Assembly: GCA_017408305.1 (NCBI GenBank)
Contig: JAFQUU010000048.1
Coordinates: 1 to 21,910 of the forward strand
From: Clostridia bacterium
GTDB taxonomy: Bacteria > Bacillota > Clostridia > Christensenellales > UBA1242
Reading direction: 5' to 3'
Length of the DNA stretch: 21,910 nt
Below are positions 1 to 7,777 of this stretch, piece after piece. Below the pieces are notes generated by a model. It was not told the origin of the DNA. It ran no database searches and saw only the letters and a list, made by a program, of their open reading frames with translations. How positions within the stretch are numbered: the stretch's first letter is position 1; each line of letters starts with the position of its first letter. The position numbers and the translations under genes were made by a program.

Positions 1-343
1 CACCAGGGTAAGCAACCCTTGCTTTTTTAAAACGCCCAAGCAGTGCCCCTACGCAAAAAAATGATGACCGGATTTTTGATGCTAAATCGCCGAGTATTTC
101 GTACTTTTTTACACCTGACATATCAAGCGAAAGAGTTTTGTTGTTTATGTAAGATTTGCCACCTAAGTTTTCAAGAATTTTTACCATGTTTTCTATGTCC
201 AGAAAGTTGGGGCAATTTTCAAGCACCACTTTGCCGTCAACCAAAATTGCACCAGCAAGGATTGGCAAATATGCGTTTTTGGCACTTGGCACTTCAACAG
301 CACCAAAAAGTTTGTTTCCACCTTTAATAAAATACTTATCCAT
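1..343 (-). CDS. murA: UDP-N-acetylglucosamine 1-carboxyvinyltransferase, N-terminal part (partial at window edge)
   Basis: MurA transfers enolpyruvate from PEP to UDP-GlcNAc, the first committed cytoplasmic step of peptidoglycan synthesis. The first 114 residues are visible. They begin MDKYFIKGGNKLFGAVEVPS, then AKNAYLPILAGAIL with the conserved Lys-Asn pair that binds substrate in this family, then ENCPNFLDIENMVKILENLG, and near the edge SSFFCVGALLGRFKKARVAYPG. The catalytic Cys loop, which follows that PGG in family members, lies outside the window. The start at 343 has GGAG six bases upstream. The gene runs divergently from pheS with a short shared upstream region. The motif before Lys-Asn is PSAKN rather than the usual GAKN, a small variation. 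The alternative, an EPSP synthase, is unlikely given the MurA-type N-terminus. Confidence 0.9.
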   Translation of the reverse strand, partial: MDKYFIKGGNKLFGAVEVPSAKNAYLPILAGAILVDGKVVLENCPNFLDIENMVKILENLGGKSYINNKTLSLDMSGVKKYEILGDLASKIRSSFFCVGALLGRFKKARVAYPG

Positions 344-397
344 TGTTTTCTCCATACTTCATTTTATGTAAGCCAAAGCGATAGGTGTTTAAAAGAT

Positions 398-426
398 TTG
401 ACATTTTGGCAGTTTTGTGATACAAA
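398..426 (+). promoter_or_regulatory. Probable promoter of pheS-pheT
   Basis: A perfect TTGACA (398-403) stands 17 bases before TACAAA (421-426). The -10 is preceded by TGA, giving an extended -10. The expected transcript starts near 433, about 30 bases before the pheS start. A small AATGC/GCATT hairpin (435-449) lies in this leader. There is no room for a T-box leader. Confidence 0.6.
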
Positions 427-464
427 AAAGGCATAATGCAAAACGCATTTTTGAAAGGTTAAGT

Positions 465-1484
465 ATGAAAGAAAACATTGAAAAATTAAAAACAGAAATT
501 TTGGAAAGACTGGGGGCACTTTCCACAAACAAACTTTTCTATGAAGCCCAAAAAGAATTTTTGGGGAAAAGTGGAAAAATCACTGCACTTCTTCGTGAAC
601 TTGGCAAAGCCTCAAAGGAAGACCGTCCAACTCTTGGCAAACTTATCAACGAACTAAAAGTTTGGGCAGAAAGCCAGTTTGCACTTAAGGAAAAAGAAGT
701 AAATCAAGCAGAACTTTTGGCAAGATATGAAAACGAAAAACTTGACATCACCATGCCAAGTGAAACAAAAGAAGTTGGTTCTCTTCACCCAATCACACAC
801 ATCAAAAACGAAATTATCGGCATTTTTGAAGGGCTTGGCTTTGAAGTGTTTGAAGGGCCAGAAATTGAAGATGACTTTCACAACTTTTCTGCACTTAATG
901 TGCCGAAGGACCACCCAGCACGCGATATGCAAGACACATTTTTTGTTGGCGAAGACCTTGTGCTTCGCACACAAACAAGCCCTGGGCAAATAAGGGTTAT
1001 GCACTCAAAACAGCCACCAATAAAAGTTTTGGTGCCAGGCAGAGTGTTTAGGGTTGAAGATGACGCCACACACAGCCCAATGTTCCACCAAATGGAAGGG
1101 CTGGTTGTTGATAAAGGGCTGACTGTGAGAGACCTTTATGGCGTTTTGGACTATCTTGCGAAAAAACTTTTTGATGATGAAACAAAAACACGCCTTAGAC
1201 CTTCATTTTTCCCATTTACAGAACCAAGTGTTGAACTTGATGTTACTTGTTGCGTTTGCCACGGCAAAGGTTGCAAACTTTGCAAAAACACAGGCTGGAT
1301 TGAAGTTTTGGGTGGTGGCGTTGTGCACCCAACAGTGCTTAAAAACGGTGGCATAGACCCTGAAGTTTACAGTGGCATTGCCCTTGGCATTGGCATGGAC
1401 AGAATTGCAATGCTTAAATACGGCATTCCAAACATCAAACTTTTGTTTGACAACGACAAAAGGCTTTTAAAACAATTTAAATAA
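465..1484 (+). CDS. pheS: Phenylalanyl-tRNA synthetase alpha subunit
   Basis: Catalytic subunit of the alpha2beta2 enzyme that charges tRNA-Phe in the cytoplasm. At 339 residues it has the usual length. An N-terminal coiled-coil tRNA arm covers about residues 1-90. The class II core then shows motif 1 around HPITHIKNEI and GFEVFEGPEIE, RTQTSPGQIRVM at 168-179, motif 2 FRVEDDATHSPMFHQMEG at 195-212, RPSFFPFTEPS at 245-255, and motif 3 GIALGIGMDRIAML at 304-317. A Cys cluster (262, 263, 265, 270, 273) precedes GWIEVLGGG, as in other Firmicute PheS. The chosen ATG at 465 has GAAAGG seven bases upstream; a longer reading from 417 would place non-family residues in front. It is 22 bases from pheT, clearly one operon. 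Confidence 0.98.
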   Translation: MKENIEKLKTEILERLGALSTNKLFYEAQKEFLGKSGKITALLRELGKASKEDRPTLGKLINELKVWAESQFALKEKEVNQAELLARYENEKLDITMPSETKEVGSLHPITHIKNEIIGIFEGLGFEVFEGPEIEDDFHNFSALNVPKDHPARDMQDTFFVGEDLVLRTQTSPGQIRVMHSKQPPIKVLVPGRVFRVEDDATHSPMFHQMEGLVVDKGLTVRDLYGVLDYLAKKLFDDETKTRLRPSFFPFTEPSVELDVTCCVCHGKGCKLCKNTGWIEVLGGGVVHPTVLKNGGIDPEVYSGIALGIGMDRIAMLKYGIPNIKLLFDNDKRLLKQFK

Positions 1485-1506
1485 AAAATTAAAAGGACAA
1501 AAAAAT

Positions 1507-3906
1507 ATGTTATTACCATTATCTTGGTTAAAAGAATTTGTGGACCTTGAAGGCATAAGCCCTGAAGAACTTGAAACAAGGCTTTTTGAAAGTGGCTTTG
1601 AGGTTGAAGAAAAAAAATATTTGGGCGAAGAGATTGAACGCTGTGTTGTTGGCGAGATTACAAAAATCACCAAGCACCCAGACAGCGACCACCTTCAAGT
1701 TTGCATTTTAAACTGTGGAAAAGAATTTGGCACAGAAATTCAAATTGTAACAGGTGCCCAAAATGTGTTTGAAGGGGCAAAAGTGCCGGTTGCACTTGAT
1801 GGCTCTCACCTACATGGTGGCGTAAAAATTAAAAGTGGAAAACTTAGGGGCGTTGAAAGCAATGGTATGCTTTGCAGTGGCGAAGAACTTGGCATTACTG
1901 AAGACTTTTTTCCAAACGCTGGCGTCAATGGCATTTTGATTTTGCCAGAAAACATTGCAGTTGGGCAAGACATCAAAAAAATTGTTGGCCTAGATGACTG
2001 GGTTTTTGATATTTCTATCACAGCAAATCGTCCTGACAGCGAAAACATTTTTGGTATGGCAAGAGAAGTTTCTGCAATACTTAACAGAAAAATCCGTCAG
2101 CCACAACTGCTTTTCACTGCACATGAAAATTTTGACATCGAACTTAATGTAAAAGTTGAAGACAAAGAAAACTGCCCAAAATATCTTGCTACGGTTATTG
2201 ACAATATTAAAGTTGAGCCATCTCCAATTTGGCTTAGGCAAAGGCTGATTAAGTGTGGCATAAACCCAATCAGTAATGTTGTAGATATCACAAACTATGT
2301 TCTTTTGGAACTTGGGCAACCAATGCACGCTTTTGATTATGACCTTATCTCAGGCCACACACTGATTGCCCGACCCGCCAAAGACGGCGAAAAACTTGAA
2401 ACTCTTGATGAAAAAGTAAGCACGCTAAACTCTAAAAACCTTGTGATTGCTGACAGCGAGAAACCTTTGGCACTTGCTGGAATTATGGGTGGCAAACAAA
2501 GTGGCGTAAGCGAAAACACCAAAATTGTTGCACTTGAAAGTGCAAAATTCATGCGTGAAAGCGTGCGTAAAACCTCAAGAGCACTGGGCATTTCTTCAGA
2601 CTCTAGCCACCGTTTTGAAAAAGGCGTTGACACCTTTACAACTTCACTTGCAATGCAAAGGGCACTTAATCTTTTTGAAAGTTTGGGCGTGGGCAGAGTT
2701 ACCACTTGCCAAAAAGGCATTGAGGTGGAAAATGAAAACAGTAAAGAAATTGTTACCACTACAGAAAAAATTAACAGCATTTTGGGCATTGAAGTGCCAA
2801 ATGAAGTGATTGTTGACATTTTAAGACGCCTGAATTTTGATGTGAAAGAAAACGCAGGAAATCTTGTGGTTACTACACCTCTATATCGCACCGATATTGA
2901 AGGCGTGCCAGACCTTGCTGAAGAAGTGATTCGTATTTATGGCTACAAGCACATCACACCAAAACTTTTAACGGACACACACATCACAAAAGGTGGGCTT
3001 AACCACAAGCAATCTGAGGAACTTCGTGCAAAACGCACTTTGGCTGGCCTTGGATACCACGAAATTGTAACCTACAGTTTTTGTGGCGAAAAAGACCTTG
3101 ACCTTTTGAAATTGCCAAGCGATGCAAGGCAAAGAAACTTTGTAAAAATTCAAAACCCACTTACTGAAGATATTGCCATTATGAAAACAACACTTGTGGC
3201 TGGAACGCTTAATATTATCACCAAAAACTTTAAAAAAGGTGTTGAAAGTGGCAAGTTGTTTGAAATTGCAAATATATATTTCCCAAAAGAACAGCCAATG
3301 GTAAATTTGCCACAAGAACTTAAAACCTTAAGTTTGGGCGTTTGGGGGCAAGGTCAAAACTTCTTTACTCTTAAAGGCGAGATTGAAAGTTTTGCAGATG
3401 TTTTTGGCATAACACTAAAGTTTGAAAGAACGCAAAAATCTTTCCTTCACCCATACCGTAGTGCAAACATTTTGATTGATGATGAAGTTGTTGGCTTTAT
3501 GGGGCAAGTGGCGTATGATATAACCGAAAACCTGTCTGTTACTGAAAATACTTTTGTTGCTGAACTTTGCTTTGAAAAACTTTATAAGCACTTTAGGGTA
3601 AACTATGCATACAAAGCAGTTTCAAAGCACCCAAGCATTTCAAGAGATTTGTCACTTCTTGCACAAAGTCAACTTACAAACGCCGAGATTGAAGAAGTGA
3701 TTTATGCAGGCAGTAAAAAAGTTTCTTCTGTTAAGCTTTTTGATGTTTACACAGGCGAAAGTTTGCCAGAAGGCTTTAAAAGCATGACTTACAACCTTGT
3801 GTTTGAATCTGGCGAAGAGGCTATCACCCACGAAGAAGTTGATGCCCAAATCAAAAAAATCTTAGGCAGACTTCAACACTTCTTGGGCGTTACTATGAGA
3901 ACATAA
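1507..3906 (+). CDS. pheT: Phenylalanyl-tRNA synthetase beta subunit
   Basis: Partner of PheS; it contributes tRNA binding and editing of misacylated tRNA. It is a full-length bacterial beta subunit of 799 residues. Domains in order are an N-terminal segment MLLPLSWLKEFVDL, an EMAPII-like tRNA-binding OB fold at about 40-150 (KHPDSDHLQV, GMLCSGEELG), the B3/B4 editing domain at about 210-390 (ITNYVLLELGQPMHAFD, ALAGIMGG), B5 at about 405-475 (ILRRLNFDV, DIEGVPDLAEEVIRIYGY), the catalytic-like module at about 480-690, and a C-terminal FDX-ACB anticodon-binding domain from about 705 (KHPSISRDLSLL). AAAGGA lies about nine bases before the ATG. The gene is co-transcribed with pheS and followed at once by a terminator. 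Confidence 0.98.
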   Translation: MLLPLSWLKEFVDLEGISPEELETRLFESGFEVEEKKYLGEEIERCVVGEITKITKHPDSDHLQVCILNCGKEFGTEIQIVTGAQNVFEGAKVPVALDGSHLHGGVKIKSGKLRGVESNGMLCSGEELGITEDFFPNAGVNGILILPENIAVGQDIKKIVGLDDWVFDISITANRPDSENIFGMAREVSAILNRKIRQPQLLFTAHENFDIELNVKVEDKENCPKYLATVIDNIKVEPSPIWLRQRLIKCGINPISNVVDITNYVLLELGQPMHAFDYDLISGHTLIARPAKDGEKLETLDEKVSTLNSKNLVIADSEKPLALAGIMGGKQSGVSENTKIVALESAKFMRESVRKTSRALGISSDSSHRFEKGVDTFTTSLAMQRALNLFESLGVGRVTTCQKGIEVENENSKEIVTTTEKINSILGIEVPNEVIVDILRRLNFDVKENAGNLVVTTPLYRTDIEGVPDLAEEVIRIYGYKHITPKLLTDTHITKGGLNHKQSEELRAKRTLAGLGYHEIVTYSFCGEKDLDLLKLPSDARQRNFVKIQNPLTEDIAIMKTTLVAGTLNIITKNFKKGVESGKLFEIANIYFPKEQPMVNLPQELKTLSLGVWGQGQNFFTLKGEIESFADVFGITLKFERTQKSFLHPYRSANILIDDEVVGFMGQVAYDITENLSVTENTFVAELCFEKLYKHFRVNYAYKAVSKHPSISRDLSLLAQSQLTNAEIEEVIYAGSKKVSSVKLFDVYTGESLPEGFKSMTYNLVFESGEEAITHEEVDAQIKKILGRLQHFLGVTMRT

Positions 3907-3910
3907 TTAT

Positions 3911-3938
3911 AAAACTTGCCAAAGTTGGCAAGTTTTTT
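3911..3938 (+). terminator. Intrinsic terminator of pheST
   Basis: A ten-base perfect stem (AAACTTGCCA, 3912-3921, with 3926-3935) encloses a four-base loop and runs into six T residues. It begins five bases after the pheT stop. Confidence 0.9.
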
Positions 3939-3948
3939 GATTTAAAAA

Positions 3949-3977
3949 ATGACAAATAAAGCTTCTTATGATATACT
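3949..3977 (+). promoter_or_regulatory. Promoter of the HAD-phosphatase gene
   Basis: ATGACA (3949-3954), a 17-base spacer, then TATACT (3972-3977) preceded by TGA (extended -10). It lies just after the pheST terminator, so this gene is a separate unit. Confidence 0.7.
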
Positions 3978-3998
3978 ACACAAAAAAGGAAATTGATT

Positions 3999-4841
3999 AT
4001 GAAAAAAATGACCATTGCAATTTGCTATGACTTTGACAAAACACTTACAACCGAAAATATGCAAAACTTTGCATTTATTCCAAACCTTAATATGACAGCT
4101 GCTGAATTTTGGAAGAAGACTAATGACTTTATCAAAAAAAATGGTTGTGATGTAACGCTAGGATTTCTTCGCACAATGATTGATGAGTGCAGAAAAAAAG
4201 GCATTGTGATGTCAAGAGAGTATCTTAAAGAAATGGGCAAAAACATACCTTTTGCAGAAGGGGTGTTGACATGGTTCAAACGCCTTAACACTTTTGCCGA
4301 AAACCATGGTGCAACGCTGGAGCATTACATAATTTCTTCTGGCAACAAAGAGATGATTGAGGGCACAAAAATTTTTAAGGAATTTACAAATGTGTTTGCT
4401 TGTGAATATCTTTATGATAAAAACGGAGAAGCGTTTTGGCCAAAAAATGCAGTCAACTACACCACAAAAACACAGTGCCTTTTCCGTATTTGCAAAGGTG
4501 CACATGATATAAGTGATGAACAAACTGTCAATCGCAGAACAGAAAAAAAGCACGTTGAATTTAGGAATATGATTTATATTGGTGATGGTGTAACTGACGT
4601 ACCATGTATGACTGTTGTAAAAGAAAGAGGTGGCACTGCAATTGCAGTTTATCAAAATGGCAAAGTGCAAGTTGGCAAAGAACTTATTAACGATGGCCGA
4701 GTAAATTATGCTTGTAGGAACTCTTACAAGAGTGGGTCTTCACTTGAAAAACTTTTGAAAACAATTATTGAAAGTTTGATTTTGAAGGAAGAACTTTTGA
4801 CAAAAGAGAATACGCACAAAAAAATTGCAAATAAAAAATAA
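3999..4841 (+). CDS. HAD-superfamily hydrolase (predicted phosphatase)
   Basis: A 280-residue cytoplasmic protein with the HAD phosphotransfer motifs: DFDKTL at 11-16 (nucleophile Asp11, acid/base Asp13), ISSGN at 112-116 as motif II, and YIGDGVTDVPCM at 193-204 as the Mg-binding motif IV. The segment between (FWPKNAVNYTTKTQCLFRI) supplies the Lys region. The overall pattern, with IAICYDFDKTL, EHYIISSG and RNMIYIGDGVTD, matches a widespread Clostridia HAD-like family of about 280 residues whose substrate I do not know. ATG 3999 has AAAGGA eight bases upstream; an in-frame TTG two codons earlier is less likely. Monocistronic between a promoter at 3949 and an A/T-rich end. The C-terminal tail is Lys-rich. 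Confidence 0.85.
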   Translation: MKKMTIAICYDFDKTLTTENMQNFAFIPNLNMTAAEFWKKTNDFIKKNGCDVTLGFLRTMIDECRKKGIVMSREYLKEMGKNIPFAEGVLTWFKRLNTFAENHGATLEHYIISSGNKEMIEGTKIFKEFTNVFACEYLYDKNGEAFWPKNAVNYTTKTQCLFRICKGAHDISDEQTVNRRTEKKHVEFRNMIYIGDGVTDVPCMTVVKERGGTAIAVYQNGKVQVGKELINDGRVNYACRNSYKSGSSLEKLLKTIIESLILKEELLTKENTHKKIANKK

Positions 4842-4990
4842 TACACGCAAAAATCTTAGCCTAGCCTTGCTTGTTTTTTGTGTGCAATATAAAATATAAT
4901 TTAAATAATAATTATTTTCAAGAAAGTATTATTTTTAAAAAAAATAATTAAAAATAAACAAAAAACAATTTTTTTATATTATTTTAAATA
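4842..4990. other. A/T-rich convergent spacer
   Basis: No gene is seen. An imperfect ten-base stem with one G-U pair (4844-4853 with 4875-4884, 21-base loop) sits just after the HAD stop but has no following T run. The rest is almost pure A/T with small stems such as AAATAATA/TATTATTT. Confidence 0.5.
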
Positions 4991-5025
4991 AAAAAAATCC
5001 CAAAAATTAATTTTTTGGGGTTTTT
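4991..5025. terminator. Intrinsic terminator, overlapping the end of tadA
   Basis: A stem of CCCAAAAA (4999-5006) with TTTTTGGG (5012-5019), extended by a T-G pair and A/T pairs, has T runs on both strands, so it can serve the HAD gene and tadA. The tadA stop codon (5007-5009, minus) lies in the loop. Confidence 0.8.
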
Positions 5026-5462
5026 CTTTTTGATTTAAAAAACTGCGTTAAAATGTTTTTACACTCTTCTTCCAAAACGCCACCCTCTACCAAAACTTTA
5101 TGGTTAAGGCGTTTGTCAGTTAAAATATCATTTAAAAGATTTTTGTTGTCTCCAGTTCGGTCAAACGCACCAAACACAAGTTTTTTGATTCTTGCATTTG
5201 CAATTGCACCAGCGCACATTGGGCAAGGCTCAAGCGTAACAAAAATCTCTGCATCCTCAAGCCTCCAATCACCAAGTTTTTTGCAGGCTTTTTCTATTGC
5301 CAAAATTTCTGCATGGTGAGTTGCCACCTTGTTTTTTTGGCGTTTGTTGTGGGCTTTGGCAATAACTTTTCCGTCCTTAACAACCACTGCCCCAATTGGC
5401 ACTTCATCTTCTTCAAGGCCTTTAAAAGCTTCTTTAAGAGCAATCCTCATAAATTTTTCCAT
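5007..5462 (-). CDS. tadA: tRNA-specific adenosine deaminase
   Basis: TadA deaminates adenosine-34 of tRNA-Arg(ACG) to inosine, allowing wobble reading. The 151 residues carry the cytidine/deoxycytidylate deaminase zinc site: H50-A-E52 (Glu52 the proton shuttle) in THHAEILAIEKA, and PCPMCAGA with Cys80 and Cys83 as zinc ligands. Downstream LVFGAFDRTGDNKNLLNDIL and NHKVLVEGGVLEEEC match the TadA C-terminal part. The family motif PTAHAE reads VATHHAE here. The start at 5462 has AAGGA upstream. It follows the CPBP gene by 12 bases in the same direction and is probably transcribed with it. Its final codons form half of the terminator stem. Confidence 0.93.
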   Translation of the reverse strand: MEKFMRIALKEAFKGLEEDEVPIGAVVVKDGKVIAKAHNKRQKNKVATHHAEILAIEKACKKLGDWRLEDAEIFVTLEPCPMCAGAIANARIKKLVFGAFDRTGDNKNLLNDILTDKRLNHKVLVEGGVLEEECKNILTQFFKSKRKTPKN

Positions 5463-5474
5463 TTGTTTTTCCTT

Positions 5475-6560
5475 TTAAATTGAATTCCAAATAAGTGTCA
5501 TAACCGTAACCACTGCACCCAAAAAGATTGCCATATAAAGTGGGATTGACTGCTTAAGCGTTGGAAATACCGTTTGTTTTTTGAATATGTCAAACCCCAT
5601 TTTTTGAAGTGGCATATTGATTTTTATCATTGAACCGTTTTTAAGTTTTACATCTTCCAAACTTTCGGCAATATCTGTTGAAATGCTTTTTATGCGTTTT
5701 GAACGAGTGTCCTTGACAAGAAGATAAGTAAGCCACGCAAACAAAAACAGCACAGAAAAGAGTAGCACAAAAATCAGCACCATGCTTGACAAAAAGTCGC
5801 CCGAGAAAACTGAACCAAAGATTGTATAGAAGTTGCCAAATGGCAGGTCGTTGACCCTGGCAAAAGTAAGGTATTCCACAATGGCGTTGTTAAGGAAGTG
5901 GATAATCATACCAGGGATAATACTGCCTGTTGCAAGGCAAATGTATGCAAAGAACATACCTGCCAAAAAGGCGTAGCCAAACTGACCAACATTAAAATGC
6001 ATGAGTCCAAAAAGTAGACCTGAAATTATGATTGCTTTTTTTGCACCAAGGCCCTTTAAGCCACTTAAAAGCACGCCTCTGTTTGCAAACTCTTCGCAAA
6101 AACCAGGAAGCACTGCAGAAGCAAAAATTGCAACCAAGAACGCTGAAAATGTGTATGAAGTTATGGTTGAAGTTGCAGGAGCATAGCCGAAGAATGACAA
6201 AATCATTGTGTAAATTGAATTAAATGCTGTGTTAAGAAATATTAGGCAAACTGCGATGCCAATGCAAATAAAAACTGCCTTGACAGAGATTTTTTTGAAG
6301 CCAAACTCCCTGAAAATTTCTTTATTTGTTTTGCCTGTAAAACCTTTAAAAAACAAAAGCGATAAACCAAAAATGATGCCAACTTGGATTATTAGCGAAT
6401 ATGCAAGGTCTTCAAAATCGCCCAAAAAGTTGAGTAAACCATATTGGGCAAAAATCCTAAGCCCAACGAATGCTATCATAATGATAAGATAGGTCATTGT
6501 AGAGGCAAAAAACGGGTCATGCTTCTTTTTAAAGACATTAAATTTTTTTGTGGTGTTCAT
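5475..6560 (-). CDS. CPBP-family intramembrane metalloprotease (CAAX protease/Abi-like), first copy
   Basis: A 361-residue polytopic membrane protein. The three CPBP active-site motifs are present: CEEFANRG with Glu156, Glu157 and Arg161; FGLMHFN with His188; and HFLNN with His221 and Asn225. The family includes Rce1-like CAAX proteases and many bacterial proteins linked to bacteriocin self-protection or membrane signalling; the substrate here is unknown. Hydrophobic segments precede and follow the motifs, and after a long basic loop (about residues 293-335) a last membrane segment ends the protein. AAGGGA lies before the ATG at 6560. It heads the unit with tadA and has its own promoter at 6604-6632. 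A second member, only distantly similar, lies immediately upstream. Confidence 0.88.
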   Translation of the reverse strand: MNTTKKFNVFKKKHDPFFASTMTYLIIMIAFVGLRIFAQYGLLNFLGDFEDLAYSLIIQVGIIFGLSLLFFKGFTGKTNKEIFREFGFKKISVKAVFICIGIAVCLIFLNTAFNSIYTMILSFFGYAPATSTITSYTFSAFLVAIFASAVLPGFCEEFANRGVLLSGLKGLGAKKAIIISGLLFGLMHFNVGQFGYAFLAGMFFAYICLATGSIIPGMIIHFLNNAIVEYLTFARVNDLPFGNFYTIFGSVFSGDFLSSMVLIFVLLFSVLFLFAWLTYLLVKDTRSKRIKSISTDIAESLEDVKLKNGSMIKINMPLQKMGFDIFKKQTVFPTLKQSIPLYMAIFLGAVVTVMTLIWNSI

Positions 6561-6603
6561 ATCTTCCCTTTAAGAAAAAAGAAATTATAAAAATTTCTTA
6601 ATT

Positions 6604-6632
6604 TATATATTATATATTACTCAATTTGTCAA
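6604..6632 (-). promoter_or_regulatory. Promoter of the CPBP-tadA unit
   Basis: On the minus strand, perfect TTGACA (6632-6627), a 17-base spacer, and TATATA (6609-6604). It lies in the 81-base gap between the two CPBP genes. Confidence 0.75.
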
Positions 6633-6641
6633 TATCACATT

Positions 6642-7598
6642 TTAAACTGATGGTGGCGTAAAACCAACCCAAATGGATGCAATATAGAAAATAACAGCAA
6701 GTCCAATTGCCATACGAAGCAGTCTGCCGTTATCACTTCTAAGCGACATTGCTTGCTCGGGCATCATCTCAAGCACTTCTTCTGCTGTTTTTGGTTTTGC
6801 AGTTGACTTTAAAAGTGTGGTAAGGAAAATCATAAGCCCCATGCCACCCACTGCAAGCAAAATGCTTGCCCAAAGTGGAAGAGTGCCTAAAATTGCACCA
6901 AACCCAACATAACCCACAACCAAACTTGTGGTGTTTGCCACAAAATGCACAGTTATGCTTGCCAAAACATTTTCGGCTTTGAAAACTGTAAGGCACAAGA
7001 TGATTGACACCAAAAATGGAAAGATAACTTGCTGGAGCGAGCCATGAAGAAGCACAAAAAGTGCACTTGTACCAAAAATTGCCACCCATTTGCCATATCT
7101 TTTAAGCCCTTGAAAAATTGCACCACGAAAAACAAGTTCTTCAAGAACTGCTGGCACAAATGCCAAAAGCACAATGCCCAAAATCAACATAAATGGCGAA
7201 GTGATTTCAAAACCTACAGTTGATATGTTATATCCAAGGCTTTCTAATAGCACATCAAACCACGAAACAATTGGGTACAAACTTAAAACTGCAATAAGCC
7301 CCAGGGCAACGCAAATCAAGATGTTTCTTAGGCCAAGGTTTTTTGAAAGTTTCATTGACTTTTTAAGGTCATACTTTTTGTTTAGTACCAAAACGATAAT
7401 CAAAAATGCAACTTGTGCAAGCATAGTAAAAGCAATTTGCACGCCTGTAAGGCCAAGAAGTGCCTCTGGCGTTTGGTTAAAGAGTGGTGCAACCAAAATT
7501 AAGACAACCTCGCCCAAAAGCACTAGGATTTGTGGCAAAACAATCAGCCATAAAAAAATTTTGCCAACAGAAATTAAATCAAAAAAAGTTTTTTTCAT
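6642..7598 (-). CDS. CPBP-family intramembrane metalloprotease (CAAX protease/Abi-like), second copy
   Basis: A 318-residue polytopic membrane protein. The CPBP motifs are LEELVFRGAIFQGL (Glu153, Glu154, Arg158), VLLHGSLQQ (His185) and VHFVANTTS (His218, Asn222), so the predicted zinc-dependent active site is intact. About eight hydrophobic segments are visible, with an N-terminal pair before residue 75 and a final one near the C-terminus. It lacks the extra C-terminal basic loop of the neighbouring copy and shares with it little beyond the motifs, so this looks like an old duplication or two separate members rather than a recent copy. The ribosome site before ATG 7598 is weak. No clear terminator separates it from the promoter of the next gene. 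Substrate unknown. Confidence 0.87.
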   Translation of the reverse strand: MKKTFFDLISVGKIFLWLIVLPQILVLLGEVVLILVAPLFNQTPEALLGLTGVQIAFTMLAQVAFLIIVLVLNKKYDLKKSMKLSKNLGLRNILICVALGLIAVLSLYPIVSWFDVLLESLGYNISTVGFEITSPFMLILGIVLLAFVPAVLEELVFRGAIFQGLKRYGKWVAIFGTSALFVLLHGSLQQVIFPFLVSIILCLTVFKAENVLASITVHFVANTTSLVVGYVGFGAILGTLPLWASILLAVGGMGLMIFLTTLLKSTAKPKTAEEVLEMMPEQAMSLRSDNGRLLRMAIGLAVIFYIASIWVGFTPPSV

Positions 7599-7660
7599 AT
7601 TATGTATTTTACTATTTATTTTATAGTAAATGCAAGCAAATTAAAACTTTGGCTTGAAAT

Positions 7661-7691
7661 AAAAAAATAAAATGTAAAAAACACATTTTAT
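7661..7691 (-). terminator. Probable terminator downstream of mazF
   Basis: Read on the minus strand, ATAAAATGT (7691-7683), a seven-base loop and ACATTTTAT (7675-7667) are followed by a T run (7667-7661). Confidence 0.7.
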
Positions 7692-7777
7692 AATGCAGTA
7701 TGCCAAAGTTTTTTGCTAAAAAACTGTTTGGGGGCGTTTTTTAGAAACAACGCATGCCAAAGTTTTTCGGCTGTCAG
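7692..7777. repeat. Short repeats and hairpins in the mazF 3' region
   Basis: TGCCAAAGTTTTT occurs twice as a direct repeat (about 7701-7713 and 7755-7767). Its inverted core AAAACTTTGGC occurs at 7643-7653. Between the direct copies are two hairpins: AGTTTTTT-GCT-AAAAAACT (7707-7725) and GCGTT/AACGC with an inner TTT/AAA stem (7734-7753). No protein is seen here. It may be a structured 3' UTR or a small repeat remnant. Confidence 0.5.

Noticed and set aside
2337..2891. Open frame of 184 codons on the minus strand inside pheT
   Set aside because: Shadow of a strongly supported gene, with no motif or ribosome site.
4212..4670. Open frame of 152 codons on the minus strand
   Set aside because: Antisense to the HAD gene; no recognisable domain or start signal.
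4844..4884. Ten-base imperfect stem after the HAD gene considered as its terminator
   Set aside because: A 21-base loop and no following T run; the 4991-5025 hairpin is a better candidate.
7174..7626. Open frame of 150 codons on the plus strand opposite the second CPBP gene
   Set aside because: Covered by a gene with intact active-site motifs; low-complexity translation.
7701..7767. Two-copy direct repeat considered as a CRISPR remnant
   Set aside because: Only two 13-base units, no regular spacer series and no cas genes.
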